DNA of 40,815 nt from Nocardia wallacei (GTDB lineage: Bacteria > Actinomycetota > Actinomycetes > Mycobacteriales > Mycobacteriaceae), in assembly GCF_029869545.1 (NCBI RefSeq), contig NZ_JARWQD010000353.1, positions 1 to 40,815 on the forward strand, given 5' to 3'. The notes under the pieces are model-generated. The model did no database searches, was not told where the DNA came from, and saw only the letters and a program-made list of their open reading frames with translations. Of the stretch, positions 33,681-40,815 are shown piece by piece. Position numbers and translations under genes: made by a program. Numbering within the stretch: position 1 is the first letter of the stretch; each line of letters starts with the position of its first letter.

Positions 33681-35241
33681 TGTTGTGGCGCCTGCGATTT
33701 CGGTCCGTGGCCTGACGGTTCGTGCCGGTGCGGCCGTGCTGGTCGAGGATATCGGTTTCGATATCCACGCTGGGCGGATCCTCACGCTGTTCGGGCCCTC
33801 GGGGGCCGGGAAGACGACCATCGCGGCGGCGCTCGCCGGGGTCGACCGGCCGGGTCTCACGGTCACCGGCGATATCTGCCGCGGCGGGGGCGTCCGGGTC
33901 GGTTATCTGCCGCAGAGCGCCGCCGCGACATTGAATCCGGCGCGCCGGATCGGCGCCGCGCTCGGCGAACTGGTGGACCTGCGGCACCGCCGGGTCGGCC
34001 GCCGTGACGCGCGGGCGCGGCGTCTCACCCTTGTCGCGCAGGCGCTTTCGTCCGCGGCCTTCGACCTCGACGGCGACGCGCTCCACGCGGTGCTGCGCAA
34101 ATTCCCGCACGAATTCTCCGGCGGCGAGCGCGCCCGTCTCGCGTTGGCCCAAGTCCTCGCCCGAACGCCCGATGTCCTGGTCGTCGACGAGCCCACCGTG
34201 GGCCTGGACTCCCTCGCCCGCGCCGCACTCCTGGACAGCCTGATCCGCCTGCGCCACGCCGGAAAAGCCGTCGTCCTCATCACCCACGACGAGTTCGCGG
34301 TCCAGCAGATCAGCGACCGAACCTTGTTCGTCGAATCGGGCCGACTCACCGACCTCTCGGAACCGCAGGCCGACGACAGGCCGAAATCCGGCTTGCCGCA
34401 GCCGAACCGGGAGCACCCGGCCCATGCCGAGGATTCCGCAAGGCGGGCCGCCGGAGAACCTGTGTCCAACAAGGGTCTCGTGCTGCGGAATGTGTCTGTG
34501 GTGCTTCAGGGTTCGCGGGTGTTGCGGGACGTTGAGCTCGAGGTCCGGGCGGGGGAGTTGCTCGGGATCAGTGGGGTGTCGGGGGCGGGGAAGTCGACGA
34601 TCGCGCGATGTATTGCGGGGCTGGTCGCCCCGGGTGGTGGGGACGTGGTGGTGGATGGGGTGCGGTTTCCGGTGCTGCGCAAGCGGACTCGCTCGCAGAT
34701 CGCCGCGGTGCAGTATGTGTGGCAGGAGTCGGCGTCGTCGTTCGATCCGCGTCGCACGGTGGTCGATCAGGTCGCCGCGACGGGAGTGCGGTTGCGCGGG
34801 CTCGATCGGACCACCGCGCGCCGCGCGGCACTCGAGTTGCTCGCCGAGCTGGGAATCGTCGCCGACCAGGCGATCCGCCATCCCCCCGGGCTGTCGGGCG
34901 GGCAACTCCAGCGGGCCGCCCTCGCTCGTGCGCTGCTGGCGCGTCCACGGGTGCTGGTCTGCGACGAGATCACGACCGCCCTGGATCGCCCGCTGGCGCA
35001 GCGGATCCTGGACCGCGTCGACGACTACCGGCGAACCACGGGCGCCGCGGTGCTGTCCATCGGCCACGATCTACGCAGCCACCTCGACCGCGCCGACCGT
35101 CTCGCGATCGTCGACCGCGGCCGCATCGCCGAAATCGGCACGCCGAAGGAGCTTCTCACCCGCCCGCGGACGGCAATCCTCGCCCGCTTGCTCGACGCGG
35201 AACAGCTCGCCGATCAGGGCTTGCGGCCGACCGCGCCGTAG
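33673..35241 (+). CDS. double ABC ATPase of the transporter
   Basis: A 522-residue protein with two complete nucleotide-binding domains, corresponding to DppD plus DppF fused. Domain 1: Walker A GPSGAGKT, signature FSGGERARLALA, Walker B VLVVDEPT. Domain 2: Walker A GVSGAGKS (near residue 300), signature LSGGQLQRAALA, Walker B VLVCDEITTALD. The linker at about residues 235-265 is polar. The Dpp/Opp C-terminal cysteine motif for an iron-sulfur cluster is not seen. GTG 33673 overlaps the second permease gene. It converges with the methyltransferase gene by 28 bases and is the last gene of the riboswitch operon. Confidence 0.94.
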   Translation: MTDVVAPAISVRGLTVRAGAAVLVEDIGFDIHAGRILTLFGPSGAGKTTIAAALAGVDRPGLTVTGDICRGGGVRVGYLPQSAAATLNPARRIGAALGELVDLRHRRVGRRDARARRLTLVAQALSSAAFDLDGDALHAVLRKFPHEFSGGERARLALAQVLARTPDVLVVDEPTVGLDSLARAALLDSLIRLRHAGKAVVLITHDEFAVQQISDRTLFVESGRLTDLSEPQADDRPKSGLPQPNREHPAHAEDSARRAAGEPVSNKGLVLRNVSVVLQGSRVLRDVELEVRAGELLGISGVSGAGKSTIARCIAGLVAPGGGDVVVDGVRFPVLRKRTRSQIAAVQYVWQESASSFDPRRTVVDQVAATGVRLRGLDRTTARRAALELLAELGIVADQAIRHPPGLSGGQLQRAALARALLARPRVLVCDEITTALDRPLAQRILDRVDDYRRTTGAAVLSIGHDLRSHLDRADRLAIVDRGRIAEIGTPKELLTRPRTAILARLLDAEQLADQGLRPTAP

Positions 35242-36017
35242 GCGTCGAGGGGGTCGGTGCTTCCGATGCGGTCCGGGATCGGGCGCCAGTCGGTGATGGG
35301 AACCATCCCGGGGGCCACCAGTTCCAGGCCCTCGAAACAGGTGCTCAACTGGTCGGGGCTGCGCAGGACGTAGGGGACGCCGCCGGACTGGACGAGCTTC
35401 TCGCTGCCCGCGACCACCTCGTCGCCGGTGTCGGTGCCGTCCCACAGCACGAGATAGCTTCCCGCGCACAGCGGTTCGAGCATGCGCGCGGTGAGATCGC
35501 GCAGCACGGCGAGGTCCGGCTCGTAGCCGAGGACGCCCATGAACAGCACCGCCGTCGGCCGCGTGAAGTCGAGCACCTCGGCGGCCTCGGCGAGGATGAG
35601 GTCGGGGTCGTGGTAGTCGGCGTGCACGTACGTGGTCACGCCCTCGGGGCGGGTGTTGGTCAGCAGTGCGCGCGCGTGCGCGAGCACCAGCGGGTCGTTG
35701 TCGACGTAGACGATCCGGGAGTCGGGCGCGATCTGCTGGGCGACCTCGTGGGTGTTCTGCATCGTCGGCAGACCCGTGCCCACATCGATGAACTGGCGGA
35801 TCCCCGCCTCCCCGGCCAGATAGCTCACCACCTGCACCAGGAACTCCCGCGACAGCTTGGCCATCCGCACGATATCCGGATACACCGCGGCCACCGCATC
35901 GCCGGCGGCGCGATCGGACGGGTAGTTGTCCTCGCCGCCCATCCAGTAGTTCCAGATTCGGGCGGCGTGCGGCGTATCGATATCGATGCCCGCGATCGCC
36001 CGGCGGTCCTCGGTCAT
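35214..36017 (-). CDS. Methyltransf_19 (DUF574) protein, copy 1
   Basis: A 267-residue member of the actinobacterial SAM-dependent methyltransferase family 19. Its family signatures are ARIWNYWMGGEDNYPSDRAAGDA at the N-terminus, QFIDVGTGLPTMQNTHEVAQ as the SAM-binding loop, and IVYVDNDPLVLAHARALL. These proteins are abundant in Streptomyces and Nocardia and often sit beside XRE/DUF5753 regulators, but their substrates are unknown. A second copy lies 1.3 kb away (37324-38145). It is preceded by the 74-residue protein gene with a six-base gap. Confidence 0.93.
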   Translation of the reverse strand: MTEDRRAIAGIDIDTPHAARIWNYWMGGEDNYPSDRAAGDAVAAVYPDIVRMAKLSREFLVQVVSYLAGEAGIRQFIDVGTGLPTMQNTHEVAQQIAPDSRIVYVDNDPLVLAHARALLTNTRPEGVTTYVHADYHDPDLILAEAAEVLDFTRPTAVLFMGVLGYEPDLAVLRDLTARMLEPLCAGSYLVLWDGTDTGDEVVAGSEKLVQSGGVPYVLRSPDQLSTCFEGLELVAPGMVPITDWRPIPDRIGSTDPLDAYGAVGRKP

Positions 36018-36023
36018 GGGCGC

Positions 36024-36248
36024 CTATGCTACCTGCGGAGCGTCCTTACCGCGCAAGACTTTCCGGCTGCCGGGCGTGGCCGGATGGCGGCATCCGGCGG
36101 CGGATAACTCCTGCTCGATCGCCCGCGCCGCGTAGTGCTGGCCCGCCGCATGCAGGCGCGCGATCCGCCCCCGGACGGCATCTATGCCGTATTCCCTGGT
36201 GACGTCCGCTATGCCGATGCGGGATGTGGTCTCGACCGGCTCGGTCAC
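36024..36248 (-). CDS. 74-residue protein of unknown function
   Basis: A small soluble protein, probably helical in the middle (IADVTREYGIDAVRGRIARL) and basic at the C-terminus (CRHPATPGSRKVLRGKDAPQVA). No homologous family is recognised. AGGGGGATGCC directly before GTG 36248 is a good ribosome-binding site and decides the start. It is the first gene of a two-gene unit with the methyltransferase and is divergent from the XRE regulator. It could be a partner of that regulator, in the position that DUF397 proteins occupy in related loci, but it does not look like DUF397. Confidence 0.6.
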   Translation of the reverse strand: MTEPVETTSRIGIADVTREYGIDAVRGRIARLHAAGQHYAARAIEQELSAAGCRHPATPGSRKVLRGKDAPQVA

Positions 36249-36286
36249 GGCATCCCCCTGCTCGATAGTGGCGCCGATGGTTCTAG

Positions 36287-36369
36287 ATCGAGTGTAGCGC
36301 GCCCGTGCACGTGCAGCAGCACGTGCGACCGTCGATCGGTGCGGTGGAATTCGTTGTGGCACACTCGAT
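36287..36369. promoter_or_regulatory. divergent promoter region with nested inverted repeats
   Basis: ATCGAGTGT (36287-36295) and ACACTCGAT (36361-36369) are perfect inverted copies. Between them lie two copies of the self-palindromic octamer GCACGTGC at 36307-36314 and 36319-36326. The arrangement suggests a multi-site operator for the XRE/DUF5753 protein. Confidence 0.55.
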
Positions 36370-36401
36370 GACGCGATACCGCAGCCCGACAGGAGAAAAC
36401 C

Positions 36402-37322
36402 GTGGTCGATGGCAATGCCGTTGCGGCTCGTGCCGTGGGAGGCGACGGACCGGGAGAGGATCCGGCGCTGCTGCGCCTGGTGCTGGGGGCGCGGCTGCGG
36501 CGGCTGCGCGAGGCCGCGGGGATCAGCGGGCAGGCCGCGGGCCGCGCGATCCGGGCCTCCCATTCCAAGATCAGCCGCCTGGAGGCCGGTCGGGTCGGGT
36601 TCCGCGCGATGGATATCGACGATCTGCTGACGCTGTACGGGGTCGAGGAACCCGAGGCGCGCGCCGACTACCTGTGGCTGGCGCAGCGGGCCAACGGCGC
36701 CGGGCGCTGGCAGGTCGACGACGACGCCGGGCAGCGGCTCGACACCTACCTCGCCCTCGAGGACGCCGCCACGGTGGTGCGGTCCTACGCCCCGGGCGTC
36801 ATCCCGGAACTGCTGCAGACCGCCGCGTACGCGCACGCGGTATCCGCCGTCGCGCGGCCGGGGCCGACCGCCGACGTGCAGCGGCGCGTCGAACTGCTGA
36901 TGCGGCGGCAGCGCCTGCTGCATCGCCGGGTCCCGCCGAAGCTGTGGCTGGTGATCGAGGAGGCGGTGCTGCGCCGCCCGTTCGGCGGCACCGAGATCTG
37001 GCGCGATCAACTCGAACATCTGGCGCAGGTCGCACAGCGCTCCGAGGTGACCGTGCAGATCGTGCCCGACCATATCGGCGGTCCGGCCATCAGCGCGGTG
37101 CCGTTCACCCTGCTCCGTTTCGCCGAGGCCGATCTCGGCGACATCGTGCACCTCAATCACGCCACCGGTGCCCAATTCCTGGACCGGCGCGGGGACCTCG
37201 ACGCCTATCATGCGATCTGGGACCGGCTGTGCGTGCACGCCGCCCCGCCCGCGCGCACCGGCGACGTGATCGCCGCCCTGCTCGCGGACCGGCCCGAGCA
37301 CACCGACCTGTGGACACGCTGA
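36402..37322 (+). CDS. XRE-family regulator with DUF5753 domain
   Basis: A 306-residue regulator. The XRE helix-turn-helix (LGARLRRLREAAGISGQAAGRAIRASHSKISRLEAGRVG) is at residues 28-66, and the DUF5753 domain follows (YAPGVIPELLQTAAYAHAV to LNHATGAQFL). This class includes WhiJ-like proteins that repress differentiation genes in Streptomyces and typically pair with small DUF397 proteins. Here the next gene is a Methyltransf_19 protein, one base after the stop. GGAGAAAA supports GTG 36402. The nested repeats upstream are probable binding sites. Confidence 0.92.
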   Translation: MVDGNAVAARAVGGDGPGEDPALLRLVLGARLRRLREAAGISGQAAGRAIRASHSKISRLEAGRVGFRAMDIDDLLTLYGVEEPEARADYLWLAQRANGAGRWQVDDDAGQRLDTYLALEDAATVVRSYAPGVIPELLQTAAYAHAVSAVARPGPTADVQRRVELLMRRQRLLHRRVPPKLWLVIEEAVLRRPFGGTEIWRDQLEHLAQVAQRSEVTVQIVPDHIGGPAISAVPFTLLRFAEADLGDIVHLNHATGAQFLDRRGDLDAYHAIWDRLCVHAAPPARTGDVIAALLADRPEHTDLWTR

Positions 37323-37323
37323 T

Positions 37324-38145
37324 ATGACCGAAGACCCCGCCGCGCCGATCGAGATCGACACCACCGTCGCCCACGAGGCGCGCGTCTACGACTACTGGCT
37401 CGGCGGTAAGGACAACTATCCGGCCGATCGCGCGCTCGGTGATGTCATCGCCGGTCATATACCCACGATCAAGACCATGGCCCGCGCCAACCGCGCCTTC
37501 CTCGCCCGGTCGGTCCGCTACCTGGTCGCCGACGCCGGGATCACCCAGTTCCTCGATATCGGGACGGGCATTCCCGCCGCGGGTAACACCCACGAGGTGG
37601 CCCAGCGCCTCGATCCCGGCGCGCGCATCGTCTACGTGGACAAGGACCCGATCGTGCTGGCCCATGCCCGGGCGCTCATGTCGGGCACTCCGGTCGGGCG
37701 CACCCGCTTCATCCATGCCGATCTGGAGGATCCGCGCGGCATCCTGGAGAATCCGGCGCTGACCGAGACCCTGGACCTGAGCGAACCGGTCGCGATCATG
37801 CTCGTCGCGATCATGATGTACTTCCGCGACGCCGACCGGCCCGGCGACATCATCGCCACGCTGCTGGACGCGGTGCCGCCGGGCAGCTACCTCGTGATCA
37901 CCCACCCGACCGCCGACTTCGATGCCGAGGCGATGGCGGCCGTCGCGGCCTCCGCCGAGGCGTCCGGCATCACGTTCCAGCCGCGCAGCCACGACGACAC
38001 CCTCGCGCTGTTCGCCGGTACCGAACTCGTCGAGCCCGGACTCGTTCCGGTCGCCGCCTGGCGCCCCGACCTGACCGACGGGCCGACCGCGGTCGGCGAT
38101 CCGCACAGCGCCTGGTACTGGTCCGGTATCGGCCGCAAGCCCTGA
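37324..38145 (+). CDS. Methyltransf_19 (DUF574) protein, copy 2
   Basis: A 273-residue paralogue of the protein at 35214-36017. It shares YDYWLGGKDNYPADRALGDV, QFLDIGTGIPAAGNTHEVAQ, YVDKDPIVLAHARALM and the C-terminal SGIGRKP. It starts one base after the XRE regulator and must be co-transcribed with it. The two copies face away from each other on either side of the regulator, suggesting a local duplication. The substrate is unknown. Confidence 0.93.
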   Translation: MTEDPAAPIEIDTTVAHEARVYDYWLGGKDNYPADRALGDVIAGHIPTIKTMARANRAFLARSVRYLVADAGITQFLDIGTGIPAAGNTHEVAQRLDPGARIVYVDKDPIVLAHARALMSGTPVGRTRFIHADLEDPRGILENPALTETLDLSEPVAIMLVAIMMYFRDADRPGDIIATLLDAVPPGSYLVITHPTADFDAEAMAAVAASAEASGITFQPRSHDDTLALFAGTELVEPGLVPVAAWRPDLTDGPTAVGDPHSAWYWSGIGRKP

Positions 38146-38244
38146 CGAAACACCGTGGCAGCGATGGCCGACCGGCGTCGTTGCCCAGTGTTAGCCTGGT
38201 GAGGCTCGTGCCACGACCTGTCCCACGATGCAAAGGGGTCGAAG

Positions 38245-39162
38245 ATGCTGCTGCGCCGTCTCGCCCGACCGTTGCTCGCGTCCACGTTCGTCGTGCAGGG
38301 GGTGGACACGCTACTGCATCCCGACCGGCAGGTGCAGACCGCCACCGAGCTGGTATCGCGGGGTTCCTCGGGTTCCTCGAACGCGGCGGTGGATCCCGCG
38401 ACGCTGGTGCGGGCCACGGCGGCGGCCCAGGTGGCCGCCGGTGGGTTGCTGGCGCTGGGGAAGGTGCCGCGGATCGCCGCGACGGTGCTCGCGGCGACGG
38501 TGGTCCCGGCCACGGTCACCCAGCAGGACTTCTGGGCGGAGAAGGATCCGGAGCGCCGGGCGAGCAAACGCACCGCATTCCTCAAGGATCTCGGCCTGCT
38601 CGGCGGTCTGCTGATCGCGGGCGCCGATACCGAGGGCAAGCCGTCGCTGGGGTGGCGCGGGCGGCGGGCGGCCCGGCGCTCCACCGCGGCGGTCCGGGCC
38701 GCGCTCCCGATCGGTGCGGCCGGGGCCGGGTCCGCGGGTGCGCTGCGAGAACACGCGCACGACACCGCGGTTCGCACTCGGCAGCTCGCCGACGCCGCCG
38801 CGACGAAGGGGACCGAGCTGGCCGATGCCGCGCAGACCCAGGGGTCGCGGTGGGCCGGGTACCTCGAGACCCACGGGCCCGAGTGGGCCGAGTCCGTGAA
38901 GGCACACGGGCGCGAGTGGGCGGACTACGTCAAGGCGCACGGACCCGAATGGGCCGGGGCCGCACGGGAACACGGTGCGGAAGTGGCGGCGGTCGCGCGG
39001 GAGCACGGCGCTGAGTGGGCCGATCTCGCCCGGGGACATGGTGCGGAGTGGGCCGAACGGGCCAAGGACCGGGGTCCGGATCTGGCCGCCGGGGCGAAAC
39101 AGCGCGGCAGCGGATTGCTCGGTGCCGTGCGCGAGCGAGTGGACGCCGCGCGGCACGGTTAG
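38245..39162 (+). CDS. DoxX-like membrane protein with an 11-residue repeat tail
   Basis: A 305-residue protein in two parts. Residues 1-130 are a DoxX-type membrane domain with helices near LLASTFVVQGVDTLL, ATAAAQVAAGGLLALG, IAATVLAATVVPATV and LGLLGGLLIAG. Residues 187-296 consist of ten consecutive 11-residue repeats; the clearest are AHGPEWAGAAR, EHGAEVAAVAR, EHGAEWADLAR and GHGAEWAERAK. Each would form three turns of an amphipathic helix with Trp, Ala and Leu on one face, as in lipid-surface-binding proteins. AAAGGGG upstream supports ATG 38245. DoxX proteins of mycobacteria act in redox or membrane protection; the role of the repeat tail is inferred. Confidence 0.85.
   Translation: MLLRRLARPLLASTFVVQGVDTLLHPDRQVQTATELVSRGSSGSSNAAVDPATLVRATAAAQVAAGGLLALGKVPRIAATVLAATVVPATVTQQDFWAEKDPERRASKRTAFLKDLGLLGGLLIAGADTEGKPSLGWRGRRAARRSTAAVRAALPIGAAGAGSAGALREHAHDTAVRTRQLADAAATKGTELADAAQTQGSRWAGYLETHGPEWAESVKAHGREWADYVKAHGPEWAGAAREHGAEVAAVAREHGAEWADLARGHGAEWAERAKDRGPDLAAGAKQRGSGLLGAVRERVDAARHG
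38803..39132. repeat. ten 33-bp units encoding hendecad repeats
   Basis: The segment encodes residues 187-296 of the DoxX-like protein as ten back-to-back 11-residue units (for example THGPEWAESVK, AHGREWADYVK). DNA units are diverged, so selection appears to act on the protein pattern. Confidence 0.9.
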
Positions 39163-39474
39163 TTCGCGGCGGGACATCCGGCCCGTTTGCGGGCGCAGCG
39201 TGCAGCAGCACCTACGGCGGTGACGCCGATCGTGGATGCGCTTGCCGGAAGGTTCCGAGATGCAAAACCCGGTTTGACACGCTGCGCCCGAGCAGGCATG
39301 GACGTTGTCGGCTCATGCACGACGAACGCTACCGGCTTCCCACTCGTGGATAGGTAGGTCGGCATCGCGACGAACGGTTACCGATCAGCAACGGTCGGTC
39401 GCGCCTCGCCGACACTCTCGCATCGACTCGGCACGATGTCCGCGAACGACATCCGATGCTCGGGAAGGGGACGT
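39163..39474. other. 312-bp gap before the last MFS gene
   Basis: No convincing gene is seen. TTGACA near 39273 is a good -35 match but lacks a clear -10. AACGGT occurs twice around 39374-39395 (AACGGTTACCGATCAGCAACGGT), a possible regulator site for the MFS gene. A minus-strand frame at 39159-39365 has no recognisable features. Confidence 0.4.
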
Positions 39475-40815
39475 TTGGCGACGATCGACACTCCGATGAC
39501 CCAGGTGTGGCCCGGCCGGGTGGCGCAGCGGTGGGACCGGCGGCGATTGGCGCTGTGCGCGGTCGCGCTGCTGTCGTGCCTGCCCGGGGCCGATACGGCC
39601 GTGCACACCGTCGCGCTGGCGCAGGTCGAGCAGGAGTTCGAGATGAATTCCGGCACAGCGGGTTTCGCGGCCGGGATCGGTGGCCTGCTGACGGTTGCGG
39701 GCCTGCCGGTGGCGGGGCGGATCGGCGATCGCACCGGGCGTCGCCCGATGCTGCTGGCGGGTGGCGCCGGTCTCGTAATCGGTTGCCTGATCACCGCTTT
39801 CGCCATCGATCCGGTGATGTTCGTCGTCGGGCGCGTCCTCACCGGCACGGCGATCGCCGCGCTCGTCGTGACCGCCCTGGCCGTGCTGCCGGGGCTGTTC
39901 TTCCGGAACGAGCTACCCGCGGTGGTGGGCATGTGGCTGGCCGTGCAGTCGGCGGCGGTCCTGGTCTGCGGAGTGTCCGGAGCCTTGCTGGTCACCGGAC
40001 CGGGTTGGCGCACAGGGTATTTGCTGACGGCGGTGGTGGCGGTGGTGCTGGTGGTCGCGGGCTGGGTGGTGGTTCCCGCCGCCGCGCCCGGTCGGCGGCG
40101 TCGCGATGTGGTCGGGATGCTGCTGGGCGCGGCGGTGCCGGTCGTGCTGTTCGGCGGGATCTATCGGGTGTCCGAAATCGGTTGGCGCAGTACGCCGGTG
40201 CTCGCGGCGCTGGCGGCCGCGGTGGCGCTGGCGGGGGTCTTCGCGTGGTGGGAGTTTCGGCGGCCGGATCCGGTGTTGCCGGTGCGGCTGTTTCGCGCTT
40301 CGCCGTTCACGGCCGCCTGCCTCGCCGGATTCGCCTGCGACGTGGCCGTTGTCGCCTATACGCTGCCCATCGCGACGCTGGTGGCGGGGCGCCCGGAGGG
40401 GGCGGCGACCACGGCGCTGATCCTCGCGGTCCCGATGTATCTGGGCATGGTCATCGGCGCGGTGCTGGCCGGATCGGCGCAGGATCGCGGCGTGCCGTTG
40501 CGGGAGACGCTGATATTCGGCCTGCTGTGCTGCGGGTTCGGCGTCTTCCTCGGCGGGTGCGTCGACGTGCGCGCGGAATCGTGGCTGTATGCGACCGCCG
40601 GAACCGTCGTGGGCTTCGGCGCCCTGTGGACCCAGAGCGCCCAGACCGCGCTGACGGTCGGGTCCGTGCCGGTCGACCGATCGGGCTCGGCCGCGGCGCT
40701 GCAGGCAACGGTCAGCCGATTGGGCATTGCCCTCGCCCCCCTCGCCCTGGCCGCCATCATCGCCGCCTCCACCGGCGGCACGACCGCCGAAGAATCCTTC
40801 TTCCACGCCCTCCCC
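39475..40815 (+). CDS. MFS transporter, 3' end cut by the window edge
   Basis: At least 447 residues of a major facilitator protein related to the 14-helix drug exporters. The loop 2-3 signature AGRIGDRTGRRPMLL and the following motif VGRVLTGTAIAALVVTAL are clear, and at least ten further helices follow. AAGGGG at 39465-39470 is four bases before TTG 39475; ATG 39496 is an alternative start without a ribosome-binding site. The frame is open to the last base and the stop lies outside. Substrates are probably hydrophobic compounds but cannot be named. Confidence 0.82.
   Translation, partial: MATIDTPMTQVWPGRVAQRWDRRRLALCAVALLSCLPGADTAVHTVALAQVEQEFEMNSGTAGFAAGIGGLLTVAGLPVAGRIGDRTGRRPMLLAGGAGLVIGCLITAFAIDPVMFVVGRVLTGTAIAALVVTALAVLPGLFFRNELPAVVGMWLAVQSAAVLVCGVSGALLVTGPGWRTGYLLTAVVAVVLVVAGWVVVPAAAPGRRRRDVVGMLLGAAVPVVLFGGIYRVSEIGWRSTPVLAALAAAVALAGVFAWWEFRRPDPVLPVRLFRASPFTAACLAGFACDVAVVAYTLPIATLVAGRPEGAATTALILAVPMYLGMVIGAVLAGSAQDRGVPLRETLIFGLLCCGFGVFLGGCVDVRAESWLYATAGTVVGFGALWTQSAQTALTVGSVPVDRSGSAAALQATVSRLGIALAPLALAAIIAASTGGTTAEESFFHALP

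Noticed and set aside
36307..36326. GCACGTGC pair as a transcription terminator
   Set aside because: There is no U tract and it lies between divergent starts, so an operator is more likely.
39159..39365. 68-residue minus-strand frame before the last MFS gene
   Set aside because: No ribosome-binding site, no signal peptide and no family resemblance; it overlaps the end of the DoxX-like gene.

Overview
The window is high-GC, densely packed actinobacterial DNA. The gene content (2,3-dihydroxybenzoate siderophore genes, an Lsr2-type nucleoid protein, an LmeA/DUF2993 protein, Tat lipoproteins, paired Methyltransf_19 proteins with a DUF5753 regulator, class A beta-lactamases) points to a mycolata-type actinomycete, most likely Nocardia or a close relative. 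This is a judgement from gene content, not a database match. Several genes have a TANNNT box 6-7 bases before the start codon and no Shine-Dalgarno sequence, the leaderless pattern common in these bacteria. No tRNA, rRNA, CRISPR array, transposase or prophage gene was seen.

Layout. 1-2718: dhbA-dhbC-dhbB, which make 2,3-dihydroxybenzoate from chorismate; the first bases look artefactual. 2847-8874: a papain-like-fold protein divergent from a 59-residue membrane protein, an Lsr2 paralogue, two alpha/beta hydrolases flanking a TetR regulator that carries a second DNA-binding domain (the second hydrolase is frameshifted), a membrane protein, a small unknown protein and a methyltransferase. 8942-11427: an MFS exporter divergent from an HxlR regulator, then an LmeA-like protein. 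11577-19096: an amidase and a purine-degradation locus, with xdhA-xdhB-xdhC (xanthine dehydrogenase and its maturation factor) divergent from guanine deaminase. Together these two activities convert guanine to xanthine to urate. XdhA carries a roughly 90-residue repeat insertion inside its second iron-sulfur motif.

19118-28121: a DinB-like protein, a GtrA-like protein, a TetR/carboxylesterase pair with two matching operators, a class A beta-lactamase divergent from a LysR regulator that overlaps a beta-lactamase-like serine hydrolase, a flavin monooxygenase, an Imm5-like immunity protein and an AraC-type regulator. 28222-35241: an eight-helix membrane protein divergent from a cobalamin riboswitch with a terminator-like hairpin. 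The riboswitch leads an operon of a Tat lipoprotein solute-binding protein, a SAM methyltransferase, two Dpp/Nik-type permeases and a double-headed ATPase. It is the best candidate for an undescribed system: B12-responsive uptake of cobalt, a corrinoid or a metallophore.

35214-40815: a near-mirror arrangement of two Methyltransf_19 paralogues around an XRE/DUF5753 regulator and a 74-residue protein, a DoxX-like membrane protein with ten 11-residue repeats, and an MFS transporter cut by the window edge.
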